Shown here: positions 1-6,790 of the stretch, piece by piece
Layout: each line of letters opens with the position of its first letter
Position numbering within the stretch: the stretch's first letter is position 1
Source of the DNA: an uncultured Clostridia bacterium
GTDB taxonomy: Bacteria > Bacillota > Clostridia > Oscillospirales > Butyricicoccaceae
Assembly (NCBI GenBank): GCA_945947915.1
Contig: CAMEZQ010000003.1
Span: forward strand, 1 to 64,000
Direction of reading: 5' to 3'
Length of the DNA: 64,000 nt
The notes under the pieces: generated by a model
Databases searched by the model: none
Told to the model about the DNA's origin: nothing
Seen by the model: only the letters and a program-made list of their open reading frames with translations
Program-made: the position numbers and the translations under genes

Positions 1-557
1 ACGCAGTTGCAGCGGATGTTCTGCTTGCCGTACTGCAGGGCGGTGTACTGGGTCAGCATGTTGACGCCGGCCTTGGCACAGGCATAGGCGGTGGAGCCCA
101 GGTCGCCGGCGCAGGAAGCCATGGAGCCGATGTTGATGATGGAGCCGCCCTTTTCGTTCTTCTGCAGATAGGGCAGCACGCACTTGATGGCGTAGAATGT
201 GCCGCGCAGGTCGCTCTGGAGAACTGCGTCCCACATTTCCAGGGTCAGCTCGTCGACGCGGCCGTCCTTGAGGCCGACGTTGGCAGCGTTGTTGACCAGA
301 ATATCGATCTTGCCGTACTGTTCGGCTGTGTCGGCGAAAAGCTTTTCGACGCTTTCGGCCGAGGTGATGTCCATGGTGTGGAAGGAGGCCTTGCCGCCTT
401 CACTGACGATGCGGTCGACGATGGCCTGGCCCTTTTCGGCACGGCGGCCGCAGATGATCACCTGGGCGCCCTCGGCCGCGAACAGGCGGGCGATGCCGAT
501 GCCGATGCCGCTGGTCGAACCGGTAACGATGGCAACTTTGTCTTTCAAACGATCCAT
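1..557 (-). CDS. SDR-family NAD(P)-dependent oxidoreductase (partial, cut by window edge)
   Basis: This is the N-terminal ~185 residues of a classical short-chain dehydrogenase/reductase; the C-terminus lies outside the window. The Rossmann motif TGSTSGIGIG lies near residues 12-21, NNAA follows in the middle, and the catalytic Tyr-Lys pair appears in YACAK. An ATG start at 557 follows a GGAGGAACA ribosome binding site. The family reduces carbonyls or oxidises alcohols with NAD(P)H. FabG-like, gluconate 5-dehydrogenase-like and hydroxysteroid dehydrogenase members share these motifs, so the substrate cannot be told. It lies downstream of the methyltransferase on the same strand, with a 150-base gap and a weak TATAAT at 646-651 that may be its own promoter. 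Confidence 0.9.
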   Translation of the reverse strand, partial: MDRLKDKVAIVTGSTSGIGIGIARLFAAEGAQVIICGRRAEKGQAIVDRIVSEGGKASFHTMDITSAESVEKLFADTAEQYGKIDILVNNAANVGLKDGRVDELTLEMWDAVLQSDLRGTFYAIKCVLPYLQKNEKGGSIINIGSMASCAGDLGSTAYACAKAGVNMLTQYTALQYGKQNIRCNC

Positions 558-708
558 ACTTGTGTTCCTCCTTGAAGGCTGAATAGAATAAAGTGCAAGC
601 GCCTGAGGCGCGCGATGCTGGGAAAAGGTCGTTCTTGTCGTGCAAATTATATACGGGATCAAACAACCAACGCCTCAAAAAGGAACCTGGGGACGGGTAT
701 GTTGAAAA

Positions 709-1830
709 TCAAAGAGCTTTGGGAGCCGTGCGCTTATCGACGAGATAGAGATACTCGCTGAGATGGATGGAACGGCTGCGGAGATTGCGGGCGCCGCGGA
801 AGGTGTTGTAGGCCGTGTCGAATACCGTGACACTGCCCAGCTCGCCGAGCAGGCGGCGCATTTCCTGCGGGGAAATGAAGCCTTCGGAATTGAAGGAGAT
901 CAGCAGAAAGCGGGCCGGCAGGCGGGCGCAGAGCTCGCCCAGGGCCGCCTGGGCTTTTGCGGGGCTGTTGTAATCGGAACGGTTCCAGTCGCGCGGGATG
1001 CCGGATACCGGACTGATCCGGTCGGCCGGCGGTTCCCGGTAGGTGCAGAGCAGATTGAGCATAAAATAATTGGAACCGTAGGGATGCTGGTTGTAGGGCG
1101 GGTCGAGGTAGGCGACGTCGACCGGCTCCATCTGGCCGGCCAGCCGGAGCGCGTCCAGCCGGGTGACCGTAAAGGGGCAGGTGTAATTGCTGAACACGGG
1201 GAAGGGCAGCTCGATGGGGGCCAGAATGCGGGAGAGGGCGTTGGCCGCCCGGCCGCCCCAGGCGCCCCTGCCGGTGTGCGGGTCTTTGTAAAAACCCTTG
1301 AAGACCCCCGAGGTGTTGCATTTGACCGAAGCCTCAGACAGAAGCGGCGCCAGGAAATAGGGCTGCAGGTCGGCGGGCAGGCGGCCGATGGCCGTGCGGC
1401 AGGTATCGAGAAAAACGGCGTTTTCCGGCGTGTAGAAAACACGCTCGCCCTTTTGGATATTGCCGGCGTCCCGGGGGGCGTAAAGACGGCGGATGAAGCC
1501 GTCGGTCACCGGATGGGCGGCCATGTCGCGCAGCAGCGCCCGGTGGACTTCGGAAAGCCGCGTCCGGTCGGGGCTGGCCAGATAGCAGCGGGAAATGACG
1601 CTGCAGTAGAGCTCCAGATCGTTGGCCAGAATATGATCGGCCCATTGCTTGAAAAAGCGGGAAACGACACCCGAGCCGGAGAAAACGTCGGCAAAGGTCA
1701 GCCGTTCCCGGCCCAGGCGGGACTGGACCTCGCGGACGCCCCGGCCGATAAAGTCCAGCAGGGCGCGCTTGTTGCCCAGGTAGGTGATGAGCTGTCGGGT
1801 GAGATATGCTTCGTTTTCGGTGGTTTCCAT
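709..1830 (-). CDS. D12-class N6-adenine-specific DNA methyltransferase
   Basis: A 373-residue protein of the D12 (Dam-like) adenine methyltransferase class. The AdoMet-binding motif FADVFSGSG is at about residues 46-54 and the catalytic DPPY tetrad is at about 243-246, in the order typical of this class. It would transfer a methyl group from S-adenosylmethionine to N6 of adenine in a specific DNA sequence. No restriction endonuclease is seen beside it in the window, so it may be a solitary modification enzyme or its partner may be elsewhere. The ATG at 1830 has an AAAGGAAG ribosome binding site. The recognition sequence cannot be inferred. Confidence 0.9.
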   Translation of the reverse strand: METTENEAYLTRQLITYLGNKRALLDFIGRGVREVQSRLGRERLTFADVFSGSGVVSRFFKQWADHILANDLELYCSVISRCYLASPDRTRLSEVHRALLRDMAAHPVTDGFIRRLYAPRDAGNIQKGERVFYTPENAVFLDTCRTAIGRLPADLQPYFLAPLLSEASVKCNTSGVFKGFYKDPHTGRGAWGGRAANALSRILAPIELPFPVFSNYTCPFTVTRLDALRLAGQMEPVDVAYLDPPYNQHPYGSNYFMLNLLCTYREPPADRISPVSGIPRDWNRSDYNSPAKAQAALGELCARLPARFLLISFNSEGFISPQEMRRLLGELGSVTVFDTAYNTFRGARNLRSRSIHLSEYLYLVDKRTAPKAL

Positions 1831-1880
1831 AACGGAGTCTTCCTTTCCGCCGCCTGCGGCTGCTGATCAAAAACAGTCCC

Positions 1881-1910
1881 AGTATAGCATAAATCGCCGA
1901 TCGACAGCAA
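1881..1910 (-). promoter_or_regulatory. Putative sigma-A promoter of the methyltransferase
   Basis: On the minus strand TTGCTG (1910-1905) and TATACT (1886-1881) are separated by 18 bases, about 50 bases upstream of the methyltransferase start. The -10 box is good and the -35 box is weak. It lies just beyond the terminator at 1956-2000, so the methyltransferase is probably transcribed separately from the glycine-riboswitch RNA. Confidence 0.5.
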
Positions 1911-1955
1911 CATCCCGGGCGGCGGGAAAGAAAAGACGGCGGGGCAAAGCCGCTT

Positions 1956-2000
1956 GAAAAAACAGAAAAAGCCGCAGCGGCAGAGCCGTCACGGCTTTTT
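1956..2000 (-). terminator. Intrinsic terminator closing the glycine-riboswitch transcript
   Basis: On the minus strand the stem AAAAAGCCG / CGGCTTTTT (arms 1992-2000 and 1966-1974) is followed by CTGTTTTTTC. It ends any transcript that reads through the riboswitch terminator at 2095-2148, leaving about 90 bases of RNA without a supported ORF between the two terminators. Confidence 0.7.
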
Positions 2001-2094
2001 CAGGAAAAAGGAAAGAGAAGGTATTGGCAAGGATAAAGCCGCGGAATGCGGGGAGTGAAAAGCAGCTGCGGGTCCCGGGCGGACCAAAAAAGGA

Positions 2095-2148
2095 AATAAA
2101 AAAAGACAGAACGCAAAGCCGCAGAAAAAGATGGGCTTGCCTCTGTCC
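2095..2148 (-). terminator. Expression-platform terminator of the minus-strand glycine riboswitch
   Basis: On the minus strand GACAGAGGCAAGCC (2147-2134) can pair, with small bulges, with GGCTTTGCGTTCTGTC (2120-2105), followed by TTTTTTT. The 5' arm of this terminator contains the GGACAGAG strand that closes the second glycine aptamer. Glycine binding and termination are therefore mutually exclusive, which is the arrangement of an ON switch. Confidence 0.75.
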
Positions 2149-2308
2149 ATTAACCTGAAAGATTCCCTCTGTACGGCGCAAGCGCCGTAAAAAGTTGCCT
2201 CGTCGGTGCAGCGGGTGGCTGCTTTTCAGAGCGTCGTCGGAACACGGTCCTTTTGCCTGAGAGCTTTCGCAATTCCCCTTCGGCGTGCCTGCGCGGCCTC
2301 TCTCCCGT
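2139..2308 (-). ncRNA. Tandem glycine riboswitch without a recognisable target gene
   Basis: Read on the minus strand, the first aptamer has a GGGAGAG start, CCGAAGGGG, then GCTCTCAGGCAAAAGGACCG. The second has CTCTGAAAAG, ACCGACGAGGCAA, then AATCTTTCAGGTTAATGGACAGAG. These are the conserved blocks of the two glycine (gcvT-type) aptamers, joined by a short linker. A good promoter lies immediately upstream and a terminator overlaps the last helix. No gene for glycine transport or cleavage follows: the next supported gene on this strand is a DNA methyltransferase beyond a second terminator. Confidence 0.88.
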
Positions 2309-2348
2309 ATTCGTCATCCGACCTATGCTGTTGTCATTTACCGTGTTT

Positions 2349-2377
2349 ATCATAAACGATGAAAGAGCCTTTGTCAA
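2349..2377 (-). promoter_or_regulatory. Sigma-A promoter of the minus-strand glycine riboswitch
   Basis: TTGACA (2377-2372) and TATGAT (2354-2349) on the minus strand are separated by exactly 17 bases. Transcription would start about 40 bases before the first glycine aptamer. It is divergent from the mntP promoter at 2459-2488. Confidence 0.8.
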
Positions 2378-2458
2378 TAGTTTTTTTCGAGTTTTTTGCA
2401 CGGAAACCGGCATTAAATATGTTAAAAAGTTGGCAAATGCCGGAGGACAAAAGAACGG

Positions 2459-2488
2459 TTGACAGGGCGGGGGCGCCTTTATTATAAT
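2459..2488 (+). promoter_or_regulatory. Sigma-A promoter of mntP
   Basis: TTGACA (2459-2464) and TATAAT (2483-2488) with an 18-base spacer. The predicted start, near 2495, coincides with the 5' edge of the Mn2+ riboswitch, as expected for a riboswitch-led transcript. Confidence 0.85.
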
Positions 2489-2493
2489 AGAAG

Positions 2494-2618
2494 CCGGACA
2501 AGGGAGTAGTCGGCGCCGGCCTGCCGGCGCGGCAATATCGACAGACTAACGGGACGTGGGCGTTATGGCACGACCGTTCGGTATTGCACGGCATTGTGAA
2601 ACGACGAGACTTGACCGC
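2494..2618 (+). ncRNA. yybP-ykoY-type Mn2+ riboswitch upstream of mntP
   Basis: The 5' side reads CAAG-GGAGTA-GTCG (2499-2512) and the 3' side CGAC-GAGA-CTTG (2602-2613). The outer arms CAAG/CTTG and inner arms GTCG/CGAC pair around the GGAGTA and GAGA internal loops characteristic of the yybP-ykoY Mn2+ sensor, and the helical segment between them folds back. CTTG overlaps the foot of the terminator at 2611-2648, so Mn2+-stabilised pairing would favour read-through into the Mn2+ exporter gene. The class is inferred from motifs and from the downstream gene. Confidence 0.8.
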
Positions 2619-2648
2619 TTGCTTTTGCTGCGGTCAGGTCTTTTTTTA
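2611..2648 (+). terminator. Expression-platform terminator of the Mn2+ riboswitch
   Basis: Stem TGACCGC (2612-2618) / GCGGTCA (2630-2636) is followed by GGTC and a run of seven or more T. It sits between the aptamer and the mntP ribosome binding site. Confidence 0.8.
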
Positions 2649-2690
2649 CGCTCCCGGGAAATCAAATGAAGATATGAAAGAGGTAGTAAC

Positions 2691-3251
2691 ATGTCCCTGA
2701 CTGAACTTTTCATCCTGGCCGTCGGCCTCTCCATGGACGCCTTCGCCGTTTCCATGTGCAAGGGTCTGGCCCTGCGGCACGCGGCGCCGCGGGATATGCT
2801 CAAGGCGGGCGCTTATTTCGGCGGCTTCCAGGCCGGCATGCCCCTGATCGGGTATCTGCTGGGCGCGGCCTTCAGCGACGCCATCAGCGCCGTCGATCAC
2901 TGGATCGCCTTCCTGCTGCTGGGCTTTATCGGCTTGAATATGATCCGCGAATCCAGAGGCGAGGCGGAGGAGTGCAGCGATGCCATGGACGTCCGCACCA
3001 TGCTGCTGATGGCTGTGGCCACCTCCATCGACGCGCTGGCCGTGGGCGTCACGCTGGCTTTTCTGCAGGTGTCTATCCTGCCGGCCGTCACCTTTATCGG
3101 CGTCGTCACCTTTACGCTGTCGGCCTTCGGCGTCTGGCTGGGCGGCCGTCTGGGCGGCAGCAGCCGCTTTAACGCCGAGCTGTGGGGCGGCGTCATCCTC
3201 ATCCTCATCGGCACCAAGATCCTGCTGGAGCATCTGGGCATTTTGGGGTGA
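2691..3251 (+). CDS. mntP: Manganese efflux pump MntP
   Basis: A 186-residue very hydrophobic protein with about six membrane segments in two related halves. Conserved acidic residues sit inside the helices: the two halves carry GLSMDAFAVSMCKG near the N-terminus and ATSIDALAVGVTLAF near residue 110. These are hallmarks of the MntP (YebN/DUF204) Mn2+ exporter. It exports excess Mn2+ from the cytoplasm. The ATG at 2691 follows GAAAGAGG. The upstream Mn2+ riboswitch and promoter agree with the assignment and predict induction by high Mn2+. It appears monocistronic. Confidence 0.95.
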   Translation: MSLTELFILAVGLSMDAFAVSMCKGLALRHAAPRDMLKAGAYFGGFQAGMPLIGYLLGAAFSDAISAVDHWIAFLLLGFIGLNMIRESRGEAEECSDAMDVRTMLLMAVATSIDALAVGVTLAFLQVSILPAVTFIGVVTFTLSAFGVWLGGRLGGSSRFNAELWGGVILILIGTKILLEHLGILG

Positions 3252-3256
3252 TCTGC

Positions 3257-4150
3257 GGGTTGGGAACTTCGCTGAAGCGGACGAATCTGGGTGCTGCGCC
3301 GCGCCTATGCCTCCCTTGTGCAAAGGGAGGTGAGTCCGAAGGACCCGGAGGGATTGTGCTTTTTCTGATTTTTCCTTCTCAACTTCACTTGTCCGCCTTG
3401 GCAAGTGCGCGTTTTTCTGTTACTTTCGACTGCCCGAAAGTAACCAAAGGGCACTGGGGGCGCTTTAAGCCGCCCCCCGGACCCCCAGGCGAGGGTGTAA
3501 AGGGTTGTGGTGAAGTCTGACGGAAGCGCGGAAGCCGCGACCGTGCGCCCGATTCCATTGATGCGTCCTCAGGTCGCTCATTGGGGCGCGGTTCCGTCTG
3601 ACATCAGCCGATAGAAAGCGGCCGGCGCGGCTCCGTGCGCCGTAAGCAAAAAAGAGCGACCCGTGACAGCGGCTTCGCCGCATCATCATCGGGTCGCCTA
3701 TAAAACGGCACCGCACCCATGCCTCCCTTGTGCAAAGGGAGGTGGGTCCGCAGGACCCGGAGGGATTGTGCTTTTCCTGCGCAACGCCACTTGTGCGCTT
3801 TGGCAAGCGCGCGTTTTTCTGTTACTTTCGACCGAGCGAAAGTAACCAAAGCTCGCCGGGGGTGCTTTAAGCCGCCCCCCCGGTCCCCCAGGCGAGGGTG
3901 TAAAGGGTTGTGGTGTGCTTTTCCAGACACATGGGGGCCGCGACCCAAGGCCCCGCTGATGCGGAACGGCTTCGGGTCGCTCACGCAGCCCGTCTGCCCC
4001 CGGAAGTTATGAAGGGCCTGTTTTTTTGCCTGGCTGCTTTATCATCAGGCCGGGAACTTCGCTGAAGCGGACGAATTTGAGTGCTGCACCGCACCCATGC
4101 CTCCCTTGTGCAAAGGGAGGTGGGTCCACAGGACCCGGAGGGATTGTTGG
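3257..4150. repeat. Array of composite intergenic repeats (about 2.5 periods)
   Basis: This non-coding stretch between mntP and selC holds repeated modules. Module E1 (CCTCCCTTGTGCAAAGGGAGG plus the GGACCCGGAGGGATTGTG tail) is at 3310-3358, 3722-3770 and 4100-4147. Module E2 (a GTTACTTTCG / CGAAAGTAAC hairpin, then a C-rich GCTTTAAGCCGCCCCC segment and CCAGGCGAGGGTGTAAAG) is at about 3407-3513 and 3808-3905. A joining module carries CGGGTCGCTCACGCAG and ACTTCGCTGAAGCGGACGAAT. The E1 copies are spaced by 412 and 378 bases. A further E2-joiner-E1 copy is at 35075-35530. Open frames through the repeats have no recognisable protein. Confidence 0.85.
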
Positions 4151-4168
4151 GGCGATGCCGTGGGGCAT

Positions 4169-4202
4169 AAAAAAACAGCCTGCTGTAGTTCAGCAGGCTG
4201 TT
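4169..4202 (-). terminator. selC terminator
   Basis: On the minus strand AACAGCCTGCTG and CAGCAGGCTGTT form a 12-bp stem followed by TTTTTA, directly after the tRNA CCA end. Confidence 0.9.
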
Positions 4203-4205
4203 CAC

Positions 4206-4302
4206 TGGCGGGCGTGCGTGGGAATCGAACCCACCTAAGAAGCTACTAACCCCTATCACCGGTTTTGAAGACCGGGGGGCACACCAGCACCCATCCACAC
4301 CC
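4206..4302 (-). tRNA. selC: tRNA-Sec (UCA anticodon)
   Basis: A 97-nucleotide tRNA with an encoded CCA end (4208-4206) and discriminator G. The anticodon stem-loop is CCGGT-CTTCAAA-ACCGG with anticodon UCA. The D arm has a 6-bp stem (GGGTGC/GTGCCC) with a TGGT loop, the T arm is GTGGG-TTCGATT-CCCAC, and the variable arm is long. These are the features of bacterial selenocysteine tRNA. The 8-bp acceptor pairs GGGTGTGG with GCACGCCC, but the eighth pair (G-G) is a mismatch. It lies just upstream of the glycine reductase genes, whose grdB and grdA need it. selA, selB and selD are not in this window. Confidence 0.93.
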
Positions 4303-4323
4303 GTGTGGCGTAATGCGTTAATT

Positions 4324-4352
4324 ATGATAGCATGAAGCTATGGTTTTTTCAA
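4324..4352 (-). promoter_or_regulatory. Promoter of selC
   Basis: TTGAAA (4352-4347) and TATCAT (4329-4324) on the minus strand have a 17-base spacer and end about 22 bases before the tRNA 5' end. Confidence 0.75.
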
Positions 4353-4554
4353 GTGCTTTTTTCAAAAAGCGGCAGCGGCCGGCCGGCGGACTGATCGTTT
4401 TTTTCGATGAATGCCATCGGCGGGGGCAAAACCGGCTGCGAAAAAACTTTCGGCATTTATAAATTTTGCAAATAAAGTTTGACACGGTCGTCAAAACAGC
4501 AAAAAATGCCGCTGGAATTCCGAGATTTTTTTTCGTTTTCAGGGAAAAGAGGGC

Positions 4555-4582
4555 TTTACAAATGGCCGTTCTGTGTTAAAAT
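4555..4582 (+). promoter_or_regulatory. Promoter of the glycine reductase operon
   Basis: TTTACA (4555-4560) and TAAAAT (4577-4582) with a 16-base spacer precede the tandem glycine riboswitch by about 55 bases. It is divergent from the selC promoter. Confidence 0.65.
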
Positions 4583-4639
4583 ATAGTCGTAAGCGAGCGC
4601 GTGTGTCTCGCTTGCCCAAAAATAAATATTTCAGGATGA

Positions 4640-4836
4640 AGCTTCCGGGAGAGCGCGGGACAGAGAACCCGCCGCCGAAGAGGCAAGGGCCTGCGGTGAG
4701 TCGCCGCAGGGCCGAAACTTTCAGGCAAAAGGACCGGATGCGGACTGTACTCTGAAGAGCTGTAAGCGAACTCATGCTTAAGCGCCAAAGGAGCAACGGC
4801 CTTAGGGCCGGAATCTCTCAGGCCAAAAAACGGAGA
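4640..4836 (+). ncRNA. Tandem glycine riboswitch controlling grd genes
   Basis: The first aptamer runs from TCCGGGAGAGCG through GCCGAAGAGGCAA to AACTTTCAGGCAAAAGGACCGG. The second runs from CTCTGAAGAG through GCGCCAAAGGAGCAA to AATCTCTCAGGCCAAAAAACGGAG. Two glycine aptamers in series ahead of grdX match the known use of this riboswitch to turn on glycine catabolism. No clear terminator is visible between 4836 and grdX, so the control mode is not decided. A second, target-less copy lies 2.3 kb away on the other strand. Confidence 0.92.
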
Positions 4837-4960
4837 AAAAGACGGTTGATTTACTTGTTTTTATTGTGATTTCAGTCGGGATTTCTTTAGAAGCACCGAG
4901 GCCGCTTATTTTTTTGACCCGGCGGCACGGACAGACTGAAATAAAGGCGGTAACAGGAAA

Positions 4961-5362
4961 TTGGATTTCATCATCATTACAAATAATCCCCGGGTGCGGG
5001 ACGAATACGGCGCCAAATACTGCGTGCTGTATCAGGAGTGTTCCTTCGACGAGATCCTCTACGCGGTGCGCGACAAGATCCACAAGGGGCACAAGCTGCT
5101 GACCCATCCCCTTTCGGGCAGCGTCAAGCCCAACGAGACCCCCTACAAGAGCATCATGATCTCGGCTGAGCGGGGCGCCATGGACAACGATTCGGTCATA
5201 CTGATCGAAGACGCCATCAATATGGCCACCAGCGGCAAGTTTGAAAAATACCGCCAGCGGCAGGCCACCCTCAACCAGCGCATCCTGGCCGACTTCCAGA
5301 TGATCGACTTTTTCCTGATCACCAGCGGCATAGAGTCGGCCCAGACCGGCCTGATGGTCTGA
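4961..5362 (+). CDS. grdX: GrdX protein
   Basis: A 133-residue protein beginning MDFIIITNN, with the conserved THPLSGSVKPNETPYKS segment of the GrdX family. GrdX is the small accessory protein regularly encoded first in glycine, sarcosine and betaine reductase operons; its biochemical role is not established. The start is TTG at 4961, since no ATG gives the conserved N-terminus. It is the first gene after the glycine riboswitch. Confidence 0.9.
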   Translation: MDFIIITNNPRVRDEYGAKYCVLYQECSFDEILYAVRDKIHKGHKLLTHPLSGSVKPNETPYKSIMISAERGAMDNDSVILIEDAINMATSGKFEKYRQRQATLNQRILADFQMIDFFLITSGIESAQTGLMV

Positions 5363-5432
5363 TCTCCGGATTTTATTCATTACGGTTTTCATTTAATTGA
5401 AATACAAATTATAGTGATTGGAGGAAATTATC

Positions 5433-6758
5433 TTGAAAACTCTTGAGCTTGGTTATATCCATATCAACGATATCATCATTGGCTCTGAGTCGAAGGTCGA
5501 GAACGGCGTCCTCTATGTAGATGAGGCTGCTGTCAAGGCACTGGTCCTGGAGGACGAGTTCCTGAAGGATGTTCACTTCGACGTCGCAAAGCCCGGTGAG
5601 AGCACAAGAATCACCCCCGTTAAGGACGTTATCGAGCCCCGCGTGAAGGTCGAGGGCCCCGGCGGCGTCTTCCCCGGCATGGTCAATAAGGTCGAGGCCG
5701 TCGGCGAAGGCAAGACCAATGTCCTGAAGGGCATGGCCGTTGTCACAGCCGGTAAGATCGTCGGCTTCCAGGAGGGCGTCATCGACATGAGCGGCCCCGG
5801 CGCCGACTACACCCCCTTCTCCAAGACCATCAACTTCGTCATGGTCTGCGAGCCCGCTGACAGCCTGCTGGCTACCGATCCCGAGGCTACACTGCCCATC
5901 GACAACGAGAAGAAGCCCGAGTATGAGAGAGCTGTCCGTATGGCCGGCCTGAAGGTCGCCGCCTACCTGGGCGAGCTGGCCAAGAACGTCACCCCCGACG
6001 AGACCGAGGTCTTCTCCACCCCCAACCTGAAGGAAGGCATGGAGCTGTATCCCGATCTGCCCCGCGTTGTCTATGTCGCCATGCTGCAGACCCAGGGCCT
6101 GCTGCACGACACCTATGTTTACGGTGTTGACGCCAAGCGCACACTGTCCACCATGATGTGGCCCACCGAGATCATGGACGGCGCCATCGTCAGCGGTAAC
6201 TGCGTGTCGGCCTGCGACAAGAACCCCACATATATCCATGAGAACAACCCCGTTGTTCACGAGCTGTTCAAGCAGCACGGCAAGACCATCAACTTCGTCG
6301 GCGTCATCATCACTAACGAAAACGTCTACCTGGCTGACAAGCAGCGCTCCTCCGACTGGGCTGCCAAGCTCTGCGAACTGCTGGGCGTTGACGGCGCTAT
6401 CGTCACACAGGAAGGCTTCGGCAACCCCGATACCGACCTGATCATGAACACCAAGAAGATCGAGCTGAAGGGCGTCAAGACCGCCATCGTCACCGACGAG
6501 TACGCCGGCCAGGATGGTAAGTCCCAGTCGCTGGCCGATGCTGACCCCCTGGCCGACGCTGTTGTCACCGGCGGCAACGCCAACCAGGTCATCATCCTGC
6601 CCAAGATGGACAAGGTCATCGGCATGCTCGACTATGTCGACGTCATCGCCGGCGGCCATGCTGGCTCGCTGCGCGAGGATGGCACCATCGAGGCTGAGAT
6701 CCAGGTCATCACCAGCGCTACTAACGAGATGGGCTTCAACAAGCTGTCCGCTAGATAA
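5433..6758 (+). CDS. grdE: Glycine reductase complex component B, alpha/beta proprotein
   Basis: A 441-residue substrate-binding proprotein of glycine reductase component B. The internal SGNCVSACDKN sequence (Cys near residue 257) is the conserved self-cleavage site. There the Cys becomes a pyruvoyl group that binds the amino group of glycine as a Schiff base, splitting the protein into two subunits. The TTG at 5433 is chosen because GGAGGAAA lies 5-12 bases upstream; an in-frame TTG at 5418 overlaps that ribosome binding site. It works with the selenoprotein GrdB encoded next. Confidence 0.96.
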   Translation: MKTLELGYIHINDIIIGSESKVENGVLYVDEAAVKALVLEDEFLKDVHFDVAKPGESTRITPVKDVIEPRVKVEGPGGVFPGMVNKVEAVGEGKTNVLKGMAVVTAGKIVGFQEGVIDMSGPGADYTPFSKTINFVMVCEPADSLLATDPEATLPIDNEKKPEYERAVRMAGLKVAAYLGELAKNVTPDETEVFSTPNLKEGMELYPDLPRVVYVAMLQTQGLLHDTYVYGVDAKRTLSTMMWPTEIMDGAIVSGNCVSACDKNPTYIHENNPVVHELFKQHGKTINFVGVIITNENVYLADKQRSSDWAAKLCELLGVDGAIVTQEGFGNPDTDLIMNTKKIELKGVKTAIVTDEYAGQDGKSQSLADADPLADAVVTGGNANQVIILPKMDKVIGMLDYVDVIAGGHAGSLREDGTIEAEIQVITSATNEMGFNKLSAR

Positions 6759-6790
6759 GTAATCATATCAGAGAGGAGGACACAACTACA

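Noticed and set aside
1867-2181. 104-codon minus-strand ORF downstream of the orphan glycine riboswitch
   Set aside because: It starts inside the second aptamer, crosses two terminators, is Phe/Leu/Arg-rich without a recognisable fold, and has no ribosome binding site.
3310-4147. CRISPR array
   Set aside because: Repeats are spaced by nearly 400 bases, the spacers are themselves repeated, and no cas genes are present.
3182-4298. Several 60-126-codon ORFs on both strands in the repeat array
   Set aside because: They are translations of the composite repeat; the same peptides recur with each repeat copy and no ribosome binding sites fit.
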